This document shows positions 48,898 through 58,531 of a stretch of DNA of 64,000 bases, in pieces. Numbering within the stretch: position 1 is the stretch's first letter; every line of letters begins with the position of its first letter. The stretch is from Cephalopachus bancanus. Lineage: Eukaryota; Chordata; Mammalia; Primates; Tarsiidae. The DNA is taken from NCBI GenBank assembly GCA_027257055.1, contig JAPVLO010000073.1, positions 3,038,001-3,102,000 of the forward strand, in the 5' to 3' direction. A model generated the notes under the pieces. That model was given only the letters and a program-made list of their open reading frames with translations. It had not been told where the DNA came from and searched no databases. Made by a program: the position numbers and the translations under genes.

Positions 48898-49112
48898 ATA
48901 GTTCTCAAAGTGTTGACCCTACAAAAAAAGCATCAGCATCACATGGGAACTTGTTCAAATGCATATTTTGACTGTCCTTTTCTCTCCTCTCTAACTTATA
49001 AAATCAGATTCTCTAAGTGTGGTACAAACAGATTCTCTAAGTGTGGTACAAACCTATTTTAAGAATCCCTTTAGGTGTGTCTGAGATACACCAAAGTTTG
49101 AAAACCACTGCT
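48898..49112. mobile_element. MER5A-like hAT DNA transposon remnant
   Basis: CAATAGTTCTCAAAGTGTTG at one end and AAGTTTGAAAACCACTG at the other are the imperfect hAT-Charlie type inverted ends, with ATCAGCATCACATGGGAACT inside. It contains an exact 24-bp tandem duplication. Confidence 0.75.
49005..49052. repeat. Exact 24-bp tandem duplication inside the hAT remnant
   Basis: The unit CAGATTCTCTAAGTGTGGTA plus CAAA is at 49005-49028 and 49029-49052. Confidence 0.95.
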
Positions 49113-49389
49113 CTATATGTTATTGAAAATTAAATTAGAAAAATACATTTATAGTGTAAGCTATATCCATTTATTCAGCACCTTCTGTATGCCAAGCCCT
49201 CTGGTGAACAAAAATGAGTAAGATAGGACCCTGCCCACAAGGAGGTCATAGTCTAGTTGAACACATGCACCTACTATGTGCTAAACTTTATGTTAGACTT
49301 TGAGGAGAGTATATGAGAATAGTAAAGAATGGTGCATGACCTTGAAAGATTACAACTCTAAAGGACTGGGAAATGGCCTAACAATCCAA

Positions 49390-49393
<4 letters not shown>

Positions 49394-49436
<43 letters not shown>

Positions 49437-49437
49437 T
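49394..49437 (+). repeat. (TG)n microsatellite
   Basis: About 44 bp of GT repeats with one TATG interruption, directly left of the palindrome. Confidence 0.97.
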
Positions 49438-49453
49438 ATACACACAAACATAT

Positions 49454-49619
49454 ATTATTTTAAATGCCATATATTTACTCATACTAAAATGTACATATGT
49501 ATATATAACGTGTATATACACACACACACATATGTGTGTGTGTGTGTGTGTGTGTATATATACCTTATATATACATATGTACATTTTAGTATGAGTAAAT
49601 ATATGGCATTTAAAATAAT
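49454..49619. repeat. Perfect 55-bp inverted repeat (palindrome) with CA/TG spacer
   Basis: The left arm 49454-49508 is the exact reverse complement of 49565-49619; I paired the positions (sum 99073) and found no mismatch. The first failing pairs are 49453/49620 outside and 49509/49564 inside. The 56-bp spacer is itself CA-rich then TG-rich and partly self-complementary. The full 166 bp could extrude as a cruciform or form an RNA hairpin in the TFEC transcript. Confidence 0.97.
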
Positions 49620-49870
49620 TTTTAAAATATTGCTTTTGTGACAGAATGTTTTCAAAACATTGTAAATTGTATATTTACAATTCTAATATTGTAACTTTTT
49701 GAATAGATACATTTGATTTTTTTAATTTTATTTTTGAAAAGTATTATCTTGTGACTAAATGGAAATATTTTTGCCTATTGTTTTTTAATAGATTATTAAG
49801 AAAGTTTACAGCTGACCAAAAGTGAACTGTGCTTTAATGAGAATAATTAATAATATTTCTTCTTTAATAG

Positions 49871-49946
49871 TTGAAAGAAGAAGAAGGTATAATATTAATT
49901 ACAGAATCAAGGAGCTTGGCACTCTTATTCCAAAGTCTAATGATCC
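49871..49946 (+). CDS. TFEC: TFEC exon, basic region end, helix 1 and loop (residues 147-172)
   Basis: The acceptor is CTTTAATAG ending at 49870 and the donor is CC|GTGAGT. The 76 nt encode [20 protein letters not shown] and then PKSNDP, with Pro172 split by the intron. The ERRRR arginines are the phosphate and base contacts of the basic region. Compared with MITF (NINDRIKEL), the aspartate is tyrosine here (Tyr157), as I recall for TFEC of other mammals. A 166-bp palindrome lies about 250 bp upstream in the preceding intron. Confidence 0.95.
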
Positions 49947-51039
49947 GTGAGTTTAACAATCATTTCTATAATAATGTTATGGTTTCAATACCCCCAAAAG
50001 TAGGTGGGAGGGAAGAGGGGAGGAGAAAACCAATGACTAGGAAACTAAGCAGCTTACAGCAAAGATGAGGCTGCTGCTGGGCTCATTTTAAAATATCTTC
50101 TCCAGGTTAATTGTTAGTAAGCATCAAAGCTTGACTAAGAGTTATTCTTTTGGACTGTAAGAAATAAGTAAGTTATTTCTCTTCAGGCATCTTTCTGTAT
50201 GATGACGACATTGGCAAATTTAGTGCTAACGTCAAATGCTATTTATGACTGACTGGTATACTTTCAATTTGTGGGTACAGCAATTCTTCCAATTTAAGAT
50301 TTGAATGTGCATAAAAATAGAATTGCCAGATTTTCCAAGGTCCCAAAATTCTGGAGGCATATAAGTTAGAAATGGAATTGTAAAAGCATGTTGATTGCTG
50401 CTTACCAAGTTTTGTGTCACATGAATACAATGTTAGGCAAATACATTGTTTGAGGTTGTAAACATCAAGAGATAATTAATCGAGGTATCAATTTACAATG
50501 TTGAATCTTTCTCCAAAAAAAGAGAAAAAAAAAAGAAAACATGAAATCTGAAGCATTGATAATGATTTGAAATATTTCATTCAAAACTGAGAACAGGCAC
50601 TCTCCAAATGCTAGAAACTATCTATTATTCTGAAATGATTATGTTTCTAAAGTGATATTTGTGAGATTTAAAAGCACTTTTTCCCGAAATCCAAATTTGC
50701 TAGTTCACTTGGGCCATTCAACAATATGTGATACAGAGACTGTGGTAACATTATGTGCATACTATTAGATACATACTAATAGAGAGTGAAGGCATCTAGA
50801 AGAGAATGCCAGAGACAGCACAGGTTAGAGAGTCTGAAGAGCCTAGTCTAATCTGGGCTCCATCTAAAACTCTTCTAATTTTTTAAGGTCTCTACATATG
50901 ATTGGGTGTTTATAAAAATAAAATCAAATAAGGTGTAGTAGAATACGTTGCAAATTATTAAGTTTGTGTGAGAGATGAGTATTACTCTACATTTTTATAA
51001 AAGATTTGCTTATCTAAAGACCTTTTTCTTTAGGTAATT
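49947..51039. other. Intron sequence, nothing recognised
   Basis: No confident repeat or exon after the GTGAGT donor. Confidence 0.5.
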
Positions 51040-51555
51040 GTCTAGAACAGAGGATGAAAAATTTTTCTTTTTTCTTTTCTTTTTTTTTTTGAGTTGGAGT
51101 CTCACTCTGTCGCCCAGACTGGAGTGCAGTGGCCGCTCCCGGCCACCGCAGCCTCGACCTGCTGGGCTCCGGCGATCCTTCCGCCTCAGCCTTCCGAGTA
51201 GCCGGAATTACAGGCATGCGCTATCACGCCCAGCTGATTTTTTTGACTTATTGTAGAGATGAGGTCTCGCTGCCCAGGCGGGTCTCGAACCCGCGGGCTC
51301 AGGCAATCCACTCACCTCAGCCTCCCAAAGCGCGGGATTACAGGCTGAGCCACCGAGCCCGGCTAAAAATTTTTCTTGTAAAGGGCTAGATAGTAACTAT
51401 TTCAAGCTTTGTGAGCCATGCAGTCTTTGTCACAATTATTTAACTCAGGCATTACAGCATGAAAGCAGTCACAGACAATATGTAAATGATTGAGCCTGAC
51501 TGCATCCAATGAAACTTTATTGACAAGAACAAGCTATGGACTAGAGTTTGTCTGT
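51040..51555 (-). mobile_element. hAT-Charlie type DNA transposon remnant split by an Alu
   Basis: TTGTAAAGGGCTAGATAGTA, TTTCAAGCTTTGTGAGCC and CCAATGAAACTTTATTGACA follow the common Charlie-family MITE layout. The Alu at 51070-51364 sits inside with its own target duplication. The orientation call is uncertain. Confidence 0.65.
51070..51364 (-). mobile_element. Alu, antisense
   Basis: Exact 13-bp duplication AAAAATTTTTCTT at 51057-51069 and 51365-51377. Short left-arm variant GTCTCGCTGCCCAGGC, shared with the 40660 copy. Confidence 0.95.
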
Positions 51556-54500
51556 CCCTCGTGTAAATAAGCATTAAGTGTCTTTCTCTTTCTTATGAAT
51601 CTCAGGAAGGAAGGTTATTATTATTTTTATTCCATTATGTCATATGTAAGCAAATAACATTTACTTGGGATATAACTGAAAATACATTAATTAGATGTTT
51701 TGAATATGTCTATACCTGGATCTTTCCATATAACCCAGACAGAGAAGACACTTTCCTGAAAGAATACCAGTCAACATCACAAATAGTATTCTGAACATTT
51801 GGCATCCCAGACATCTCAATACCAATTCTGCATCAATACGTTTCAGATCTTAGCTAGCTGTGGCCTCACCTGTTATTCTAGTGTCCCTCTTTAGGATTTA
51901 TCAGTGAGAGTCTCATGATTGAATCTGGAGTGCAACTTCTTAAAACCCCTGAGAAATGGGGTCTGGATCCATGAACTTAAGAAGTAGTTATCTACTTTGA
52001 GAAATTATTTTGGATTTATTTGTTGAATTTTCACACATTACTGTGGGTAATCTAAAAGTTATAGAAAACAAGAATGCTGGGGAGAGTGTAGGGATAACAC
52101 AGAGGAAGCAAGTTTCACTTTAGAGGTGAGAAAATGAAGAAAGAGATGCCATTGTCACGTTATGGTGAAATAGTGAAATTAACAAAATTTGGATCTGAAA
52201 AAAATCAAACAAGGTTTTAGTCTGAGTTTGACACATTTTATAAGCATTTCTTGAGTAGGTGACTACAACTGCTAAAAGGAAAAAAATAGTGTTTTTAAAA
52301 CAAACAAGAAAATACATCAGAATACACAAATATCTAGTATAGGATATTTCATATTATGTGCCATTTTTATTAATGGGTCCTGAACTGAAATGGAACCAAT
52401 CCAGCATTTTTTTAAAAAGGAAAAATACATTGAAAATATCAGCGAATATTATAGACTATTCGACTTTAAGAAGGATAGTAATGCCTTGGATAGTGGAAGG
52501 ATAGTGAAATGTTTGATTCAGTTTTATGTGCTAAGAATGTACTGAGTCATTACATAAAACATTTCTTATGATAGATGCATTTGAAAAGGTAAGAAAGGCA
52601 CGGGTTTGCAGAAAGAGCACTAAATTGAGTAAGAAGAATGTGAGCTTATCTTCTGAGTACCATATACTATTAAGCAAAAGCAGGAATTGTGGCATCGTTG
52701 ACCTCTGAGGACCTTTCCAACTCATAATTGGAGTAAATTTTGTGGTTGACTTCAGAAATCAAGACAAATACCTGAAGATACTTAGACTTCTCTGAAGTTT
52801 CCATTTTTATGTATCAAAACATTCAGAAATTTTGATTTTTTGCAGGTCAAAATGGTGAGTAGAAAAGGAAAAATGATATAGAGAACAGCTATAATTAAGA
52901 AGTGTAGGTTGAGAAAATTGCATAAACAAATGACCAGGCAGTGACAATCTCTTGACCATTGATAAAAATAAAAACAAAATAAAACAAGCAAATGCAAAAA
53001 ATGAAGAGCTTCTACAAGTGATAGTAGTCTACTTTAGCATGGTTGGAGGTACTTTTGTCCATATGTGTTTTTGTGAGCCATGCTTGCAAAAATCACATTA
53101 GTAGAAATTTAAAAATATTGTTAGAGCATGACTTTGTTGGTGATATCAAAGTACTCTTGTTTTTCCACTTTTCACATTTACAAAACACTTTATAATTTTT
53201 TGACTAAATTGATTTTTTCTCTCCTATAATTAGAACTTCCTCCTGATTTTATGTAGGAAGGGTACTTGAGGTAATAAATAAAATCTTAAAAAACTTTCTA
53301 AATCAGGAGTCACAAAATGTTAATCCCTGCAAGAAAAATCAGACCTGTCATGGTGTTTTCTTCATATATATATATATATGTATGTAATGCTTTAGGTGGA
53401 TGTGCACACCTACGATAAGAACAGATTGCTTATTTTCCATAGTTTTGCCTGACAGCACTCCTACCCCAATTTTACATTTGAATAATTTGCCCTGGCCCTA
53501 AATGCGTTCAAGGACCAAACATTTTAAGATCTTCAAAATAAATTGTCTTGACTAAAATGAAAGGCCAATATCAAAATTCATTCTTTAGTCATGAATTTAT
53601 TATTGTCTATATTTGTAGGGTACCATCATTTACAATATTTTAATGCCTAATTCCTGGAAATTATTTTGGAATAGAGGTAAAATATCTTGCATAAATATAA
53701 AAGCAAAATATTTTAAGAAGGAACCTCATACATTAAGACAGCTTTAAAATAGAATGAACTTTTAAAAAACTTATTGGAAATGAGATCAAGTACAAACTGA
53801 AAGAAGAGCCATTGTGTGTTCTCTGCCACCATTTTGAAGATTTATTTTTGATCTAAATAAACTGTACTTTTAAATTTGAAATTGGCTAGAATTATTCTTC
53901 TTATATATTCCTTCAAATTTTTCTTTCCATTAGAAGAAATGAAGCAAAATGAAGGGTACATAAGACTCCTGCTACTGTTCGGAGTTTTAGTTTGGAGTCC
54001 ACTTCACGATTCAGCTGTAGATAATTTCTTGTTTTAACAACAAAGATAGCTTGTCTTTCCCTGCCCTTCCCACCACCACCTTCCTACCCATCTCCCTTAC
54101 ACTGTGAATGGAATTATATCAACAGTCATTACAGTTTGCGATAACTACAAAGCATTTTAAAACTTGAGAAAGATATTAACAACTGTTTGCTACATTTCAG
54201 TAGAAGACAACTCTGATCCAGGCCCTTGTAAGTCTTTTCACTTGCAGGTAGACAAATGTATCTTTCTTTAATTTGTTACTGCTAATGGCACTGTCACACA
54301 ACCTCAACTGCCAATGAAACACATGCAAATCAGATTTTTCATGAGTTATATCTGTGACCCTTAATATATATATTTACATATATATATAAAGTTCATATAT
54401 TTTATAAGATCACATAAGCCAAAAGTATATGTAGGAAAATCTAACGTTTTTCTATCTGCTTACTTTAAGCTATATTTAAAAAAAAAATCTTACGTCTTTA

Positions 54501-55399
54501 AATGGAAAATTCATCAAGGTTTTCCAACAATGCTAACATTTAGCAATTAGTTTGGCCTCATTCTCCACACATATTATCAATTCTCATACAGTGTTACATT
54601 CATTGATGTATGTTTTCAGGTATTAAAATCACTAGTCTGTTCCACAATTTTATGTCTGTAATTCATCCTGTCTTATAAATAAATTTTAATAAAATATTTC
54701 TTTCTGTTCTGTAGCCTTAGAAGTTATCTGCTAATGTTTAATTGTATTTACTTATCTTAAATGTATTTTTTTTAAAGCTATCCATGTCAAGCTTTGTAAA
54801 AAGTATTGTTGTTTGATTAGAAAAATTTACTTAATAGTTTTAGGAAGTTTGCTTTATTGCATAAAGTAATATTGCCAAAGTCTGATTTGTTTCATAGTCA
54901 CTCAGGATCACCATTCAGGAGGGTCTTTATTTTTTTTTCTTAGAAACATAAAAGCAACCTTATTAGAAAGTAGGTTAAAAGATTGGTACATTTGAAATGA
55001 TCTTAAAAAATTTAGGCTTAAGTCCTAGGTAATGTACATTTTCTAGTTCATTAATGCAGAAATACTGCACATAGATTTTAATCTTGGAGTTAATAATAAA
55101 AGCAATTTTCACTAAAAATATAAAAACTGTAATGGTAGAATCATGATATTGCATTTAGCTCTCCCACAAAAAGTCACTTTATTACTTTCTTTTGACACTT
55201 ATTTTCATTCTGGGATTAATTTTACTATATAAGGGCTTCTTAACTATTCTATTAAAATTTCTATTCAGAAGCAATAATATCTAAGAGTGAATAATAGTCA
55301 TGTAAATCATTATTTCATATTAATGTAAAAGATTTTGTAAGTTCTTATGAATTCTGCTGACATGCACAATTGTGAAAAGGTTATCTCTCCGTTCTACAG
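51556..55399. other. Intron sequence, nothing coding recognised
   Basis: Contains small AT tracts (about 53365-53385 and 54364-54392). No exon or confident transposon before the acceptor at 55399. Confidence 0.5.
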
Positions 55400-55547
55400 T
55401 GATATGCGCTGGAACAAAGGAACCATTCTAAAAGCATCAGTGGAGTACATCAAGTGGCTACAAAAAGAACAACAGAGAGCCCGAGAATTAGAACACAGAC
55501 AGAAGAAATTAGAGCAGGCTAACAGGCGACTTCTCCTCCGGATTCAG
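55400..55547 (+). CDS. TFEC: TFEC exon, helix 2 and most of the leucine zipper (residues 172-221)
   Basis: The acceptor is GTTCTACAG ending at 55399; the donor is CAG|GTTTTT at 55548. Its 148 nt encode [20 protein letters not shown], then [20 protein letters not shown] and NRRLLLRIQ. This is helix 2 running directly into the zipper, with leucines at 202, 209 and 216 in heptad register. The donor is weak at +3 to +6 (TTTT rather than the RAGT consensus). If the intron is retained, translation runs eight codons to a TGA at 55569-55571, giving a protein truncated after the zipper. Trp191 replaces the basic residue found in MITF (IRKLQ). Confidence 0.95.
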
Positions 55548-55739
55548 GTTTTTATAAGAATGTTGCCATGAGCTTACATGTGACTTACCCATCATCAGTT
55601 TTATTCATCGATCTCATTTTTTTCTTAACAATGTTTTTTTCTTAATTTTATTGCCTTTTAGATGTCCATGAATTGGATTGTTTTAATTAGGCTTTGATTA
55701 GAAACCCAGGATCAAGGTGACTTAAAAATGTACACATAA

Positions 55740-55740
55740 A

Positions 55741-55776
<36 letters not shown>

Positions 55777-55785
55777 CGTGTGTGT
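55740..55785 (+). repeat. (TG)n microsatellite
   Basis: ACACGTGTGTG start, about 40 bp of GT with GTGCGTGCG interruptions, in the last TFEC intron. Confidence 0.95.
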
Positions 55786-56443
55786 ACGACTAATCACAAA
55801 ATGCAGGAAATATAACTCATTTCATAAATACACACATTATTATCTCCATCAGAAATAATACTAATATTTTTGTCTCTAGATTATTGAACACTAAATTCTC
55901 CACTCCCCCTATTATTTTTCTACTAACATTGCTATGGGTTTAATCGCCTCAAGGCTTATTGTTCTGGTTTATATTAAGTCACTTCTCATTTGTTCGTATA
56001 ACAAAATATAAAAATATAGCCTTGTATAACTCTCAAGGTTTTTTTTTTTATATGAACATGCTTATAGCCAGGTAAAGCATTTACTCTCTTTCCATGAAAT
56101 GGTCCTTAATTATGGTAAAAAATGAATGAGAAAAATTAAGTGATAGATTTTCTATCACACATGGCTGTGTTGTAGTCTGAGCCACTATGGACTATCATAT
56201 GTCATAAATCCCTTAATAGAACAATGAGGTGAAAATTAAAAAAAAAACAATCGGATTAATTTTCTCAGGGTTATTTTTCTGGCACTAGGAATGCACCAAT
56301 TCCTTTACTTTTTATTTATAATTTATATTACTCTTCACTTTAAAATGCTTATATTTAATAGTTTGTTTCTATTTCTGGTTTATTCTTTAGCAACCAGTTC
56401 ACTTTCAGAGACATTATTTAATAATTCTTGTTTGAAATTGCAG

Positions 56444-56824
56444 GAACTAGAAATTCAGGCTCGTGCTCATGGTCTGCCAACCCTGGCTTCGCTTGGCACA
56501 ATTGATTTAGGTGCTCACATCACTAAACAACACAGCCATCCTGAGCAGAATTCAGTAGACTATTGCCAACAACTGACTCTGTCTCAAGGACCAAGCCCTG
56601 AGCTCTGTGATCAAGCTATGGCCTTCTCTGATCCTTTGTCACACTTCACAGATTTGTCATTTAGTGCTGCATTGAAAGAGGAACAAAGATTGGATGACAT
56701 ACTATTGGATGACACAATATCTCCGTTTGGAACAGATCCTCTGCTATCTGCCACTTCCCCTGCAGTTTCCAAAGAGAGCAGTAGGAGAAGTAGCTTTAGC
56801 TCAGATGATGGTGATGAGTTATAA
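56444..56824 (+). CDS. TFEC: TFEC terminal coding exon, end of zipper and C-terminal tail (residues 222-347)
   Basis: The acceptor is GAAATTGCAG ending at 56443. The open frame runs to TAA at 56822-56824, 126 codons plus stop. It starts [18 protein letters not shown], so Leu223 completes the zipper heptads. It continues with a segment rich in Gln, Ser and Pro, an acidic stretch [20 protein letters not shown], and the tail [15 protein letters not shown]. The [20 protein letters not shown] and SSRRSS blocks are shared with MITF (LEDILMDDTLSPVG, SSRRSS), where the tail serines are phosphorylated. A longer reading of this frame upstream to 56291 is intron sequence, not exon. Confidence 0.96.
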   Translation, partial: ELEIQARAHGLPTLASLGTIDLGAHITKQHSHPEQNSVDYCQQLTLSQGPSPELCDQAMAFSDPLSHFTDLSFSAALKEEQRLDDILLDDTISPFGTDPLLSATSPAVSKESSRRSSFSSDDGDEL

Positions 56825-57709
56825 GAAATGAACAGGCTCAATTCATCAACTGGGAAGCAGTTCTTTGCTGGTGCTATGCAATTGCGCTCTGTGTTTCATA
56901 TTTTGCTTTGGCTCAATATTTCCGAAAGGTATTTGTTGATTGTGAAAAATTGATTGATTAGAAGCAATGGAAGAATTTGCAGAAAGAAAGAAATGTGGTG
57001 TTAAAGAATTCTTGAGGGCCAGAAAAGATGTTTAACTCTGACTACAGAGCACAAATCTTAAATTTTGTCTTCCTGGAAAGAGGTACAGCATAAGAAATCA
57101 TTACTGATATTTTAAAAACATTTCTTGGTGATGTACCATTGAAACTCATGACTGTAAACCAGATGAAATATATAAATTTTCTCTTAGTCATTCATGTCCA
57201 TCTTCTCTTCAACTCTTACAACATCGGTTTTCAGAAATCAAAATCAGCATATCTTGTGGTTATTGTCTCTCTCCATTGTCTAGAGGATGTGTTGTCCAAA
57301 GTTCAAGGCTTATAGGGGAAATCACTGTGAAATAATCTGTTACTTGTAATTGAAAAGTGAATCTACAGTAAACATGAGAATTTTCCATAATGAAATCCAG
57401 AAAATTTATAAAAACTGTGGTTACTAAAATTAGATCCTAACTCAATTAGTTCAATTACACTGATTCTAAAAACATTTTTGCATATTTAAATCTCCATGCT
57501 TTGTTCACAAAAGGAAACACGCTGACTATTTTCCTCAGGAATATGAACTAGAATTTTATCCCTTCACACAAACATAAAGCACACGCATCACACATGGTAT
57601 ATGCTCTTTCTTTTTCCTTATTCTTCTGATTATCTAATCAGCATCAGCATCACATTCCAAGTTCTCTTAGTCTTCATCAAGAAGAGGTATCAGATAATCT
57701 GTTTCAGTA

Positions 57710-57715
57710 AATAAA
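57710..57715 (+). promoter_or_regulatory. Candidate proximal poly(A) signal AATAAA
   Basis: AATAAA lies 886 nt after the TFEC stop codon, in CAGTAAATAAAATATT. It could give a short 3' UTR. No clear GT-rich downstream element is seen. Confidence 0.3.
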
Positions 57716-58292
57716 ATATTAAAAATTCCTTCTGCTAAGACAACTTGTTAAGTATTTAAAGTTTACTATCACATCCAATATTGGATATAGTTTAATGAGT
57801 TGTTGATACAGTTTTGTTTCAAATTGATAAAATATTAAAAAGTGGGTTGCCAACTGACAAAATAATTAGCAAAATGGAAACTATTTCTTATTTTATTCAG
57901 TTCTGAGTGGAGAATAGAGTTCTGTTTCCATAAGTACTTAGAGCAACTAGGATTTTGGTTGCTTTGTTAGCATTTATTACAAACATTTGTATCTATGACA
58001 CTTCACTAAGATTTTTATCTTTTGAGCTTGTTTTAGGTTTGGGAATTAAGTCACCAAACATGCCGCTCTGTGCTGGACCTCCTTGGGTGATTATTTGATC
58101 AGTTCATATTTATAAAGGGACACTCAGAACTGCAGTGAGTCCTGTAAAAATGTAGAACAAATGAACAAGATATGGGCTTACTCCTCAAAGTTAACACGAC
58201 TGCAAGAGAAACAATGACAAAGGACAGAAGACATAAAGTCTAAGAGTAGGCTGTAAATACAGAAGGGCAGAGAAAATAAAAATGAACGACAA

Positions 58293-58440
58293 AACCAGAC
58301 ACAGTGACTCACGCCTCTAAACGCAGCACTTTGGGCAACTGAGGTGAGAGGATTGCTTGAGCCCAGGAGTTCAAGACCAGCCTGGGCAACATATTGACAG
58401 CTCATCTCCACAGGAAAAAACAGAAAACAAAACACACACA
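58293..58440 (+). mobile_element. 7SL-derived free left Alu monomer (FLAM-like)
   Basis: CACAGTGACTCACGCCTCTA, GGATTGCTTGAGCCCAGGAG and AGACCAGCCTGGGCAACATA are a left Alu arm; it stops after one monomer and runs into an A-rich/CA tail. It lies in the TFEC 3' UTR or just downstream. Confidence 0.75.
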
Positions 58441-58495
58441 CACAGTATATGGAAACAGTGGAATACAATCTCTCTTTTAAAGGTATAAATTCGGG

Positions 58496-58531
58496 GAGGA
58501 TGTATAAATAAGAGAGGATGTATAAATAAGA
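58496..58531. repeat. Exact 18-bp tandem duplication
   Basis: GAGGATGTATAAATAAGA is repeated head to tail at 58496-58513 and 58514-58531. Confidence 0.95.

Noticed and set aside
49300..49641. Open frames rich in Cys-Val and Tyr-Thr-His on both strands
   Set aside because: Translations of TG/CA microsatellite and palindrome sequence.
55740..55750. CACGTG at the edge of a TG microsatellite
   Set aside because: Arises from ACACGTGTG repeat context, so not evidence for a regulatory site.
56291..56443. Extension of the last TFEC exon frame upstream to an ATG at 56291
   Set aside because: It is hydrophobic intron translation ahead of a good TTGAAATTGCAG acceptor; TFEC homology begins exactly at 56444.
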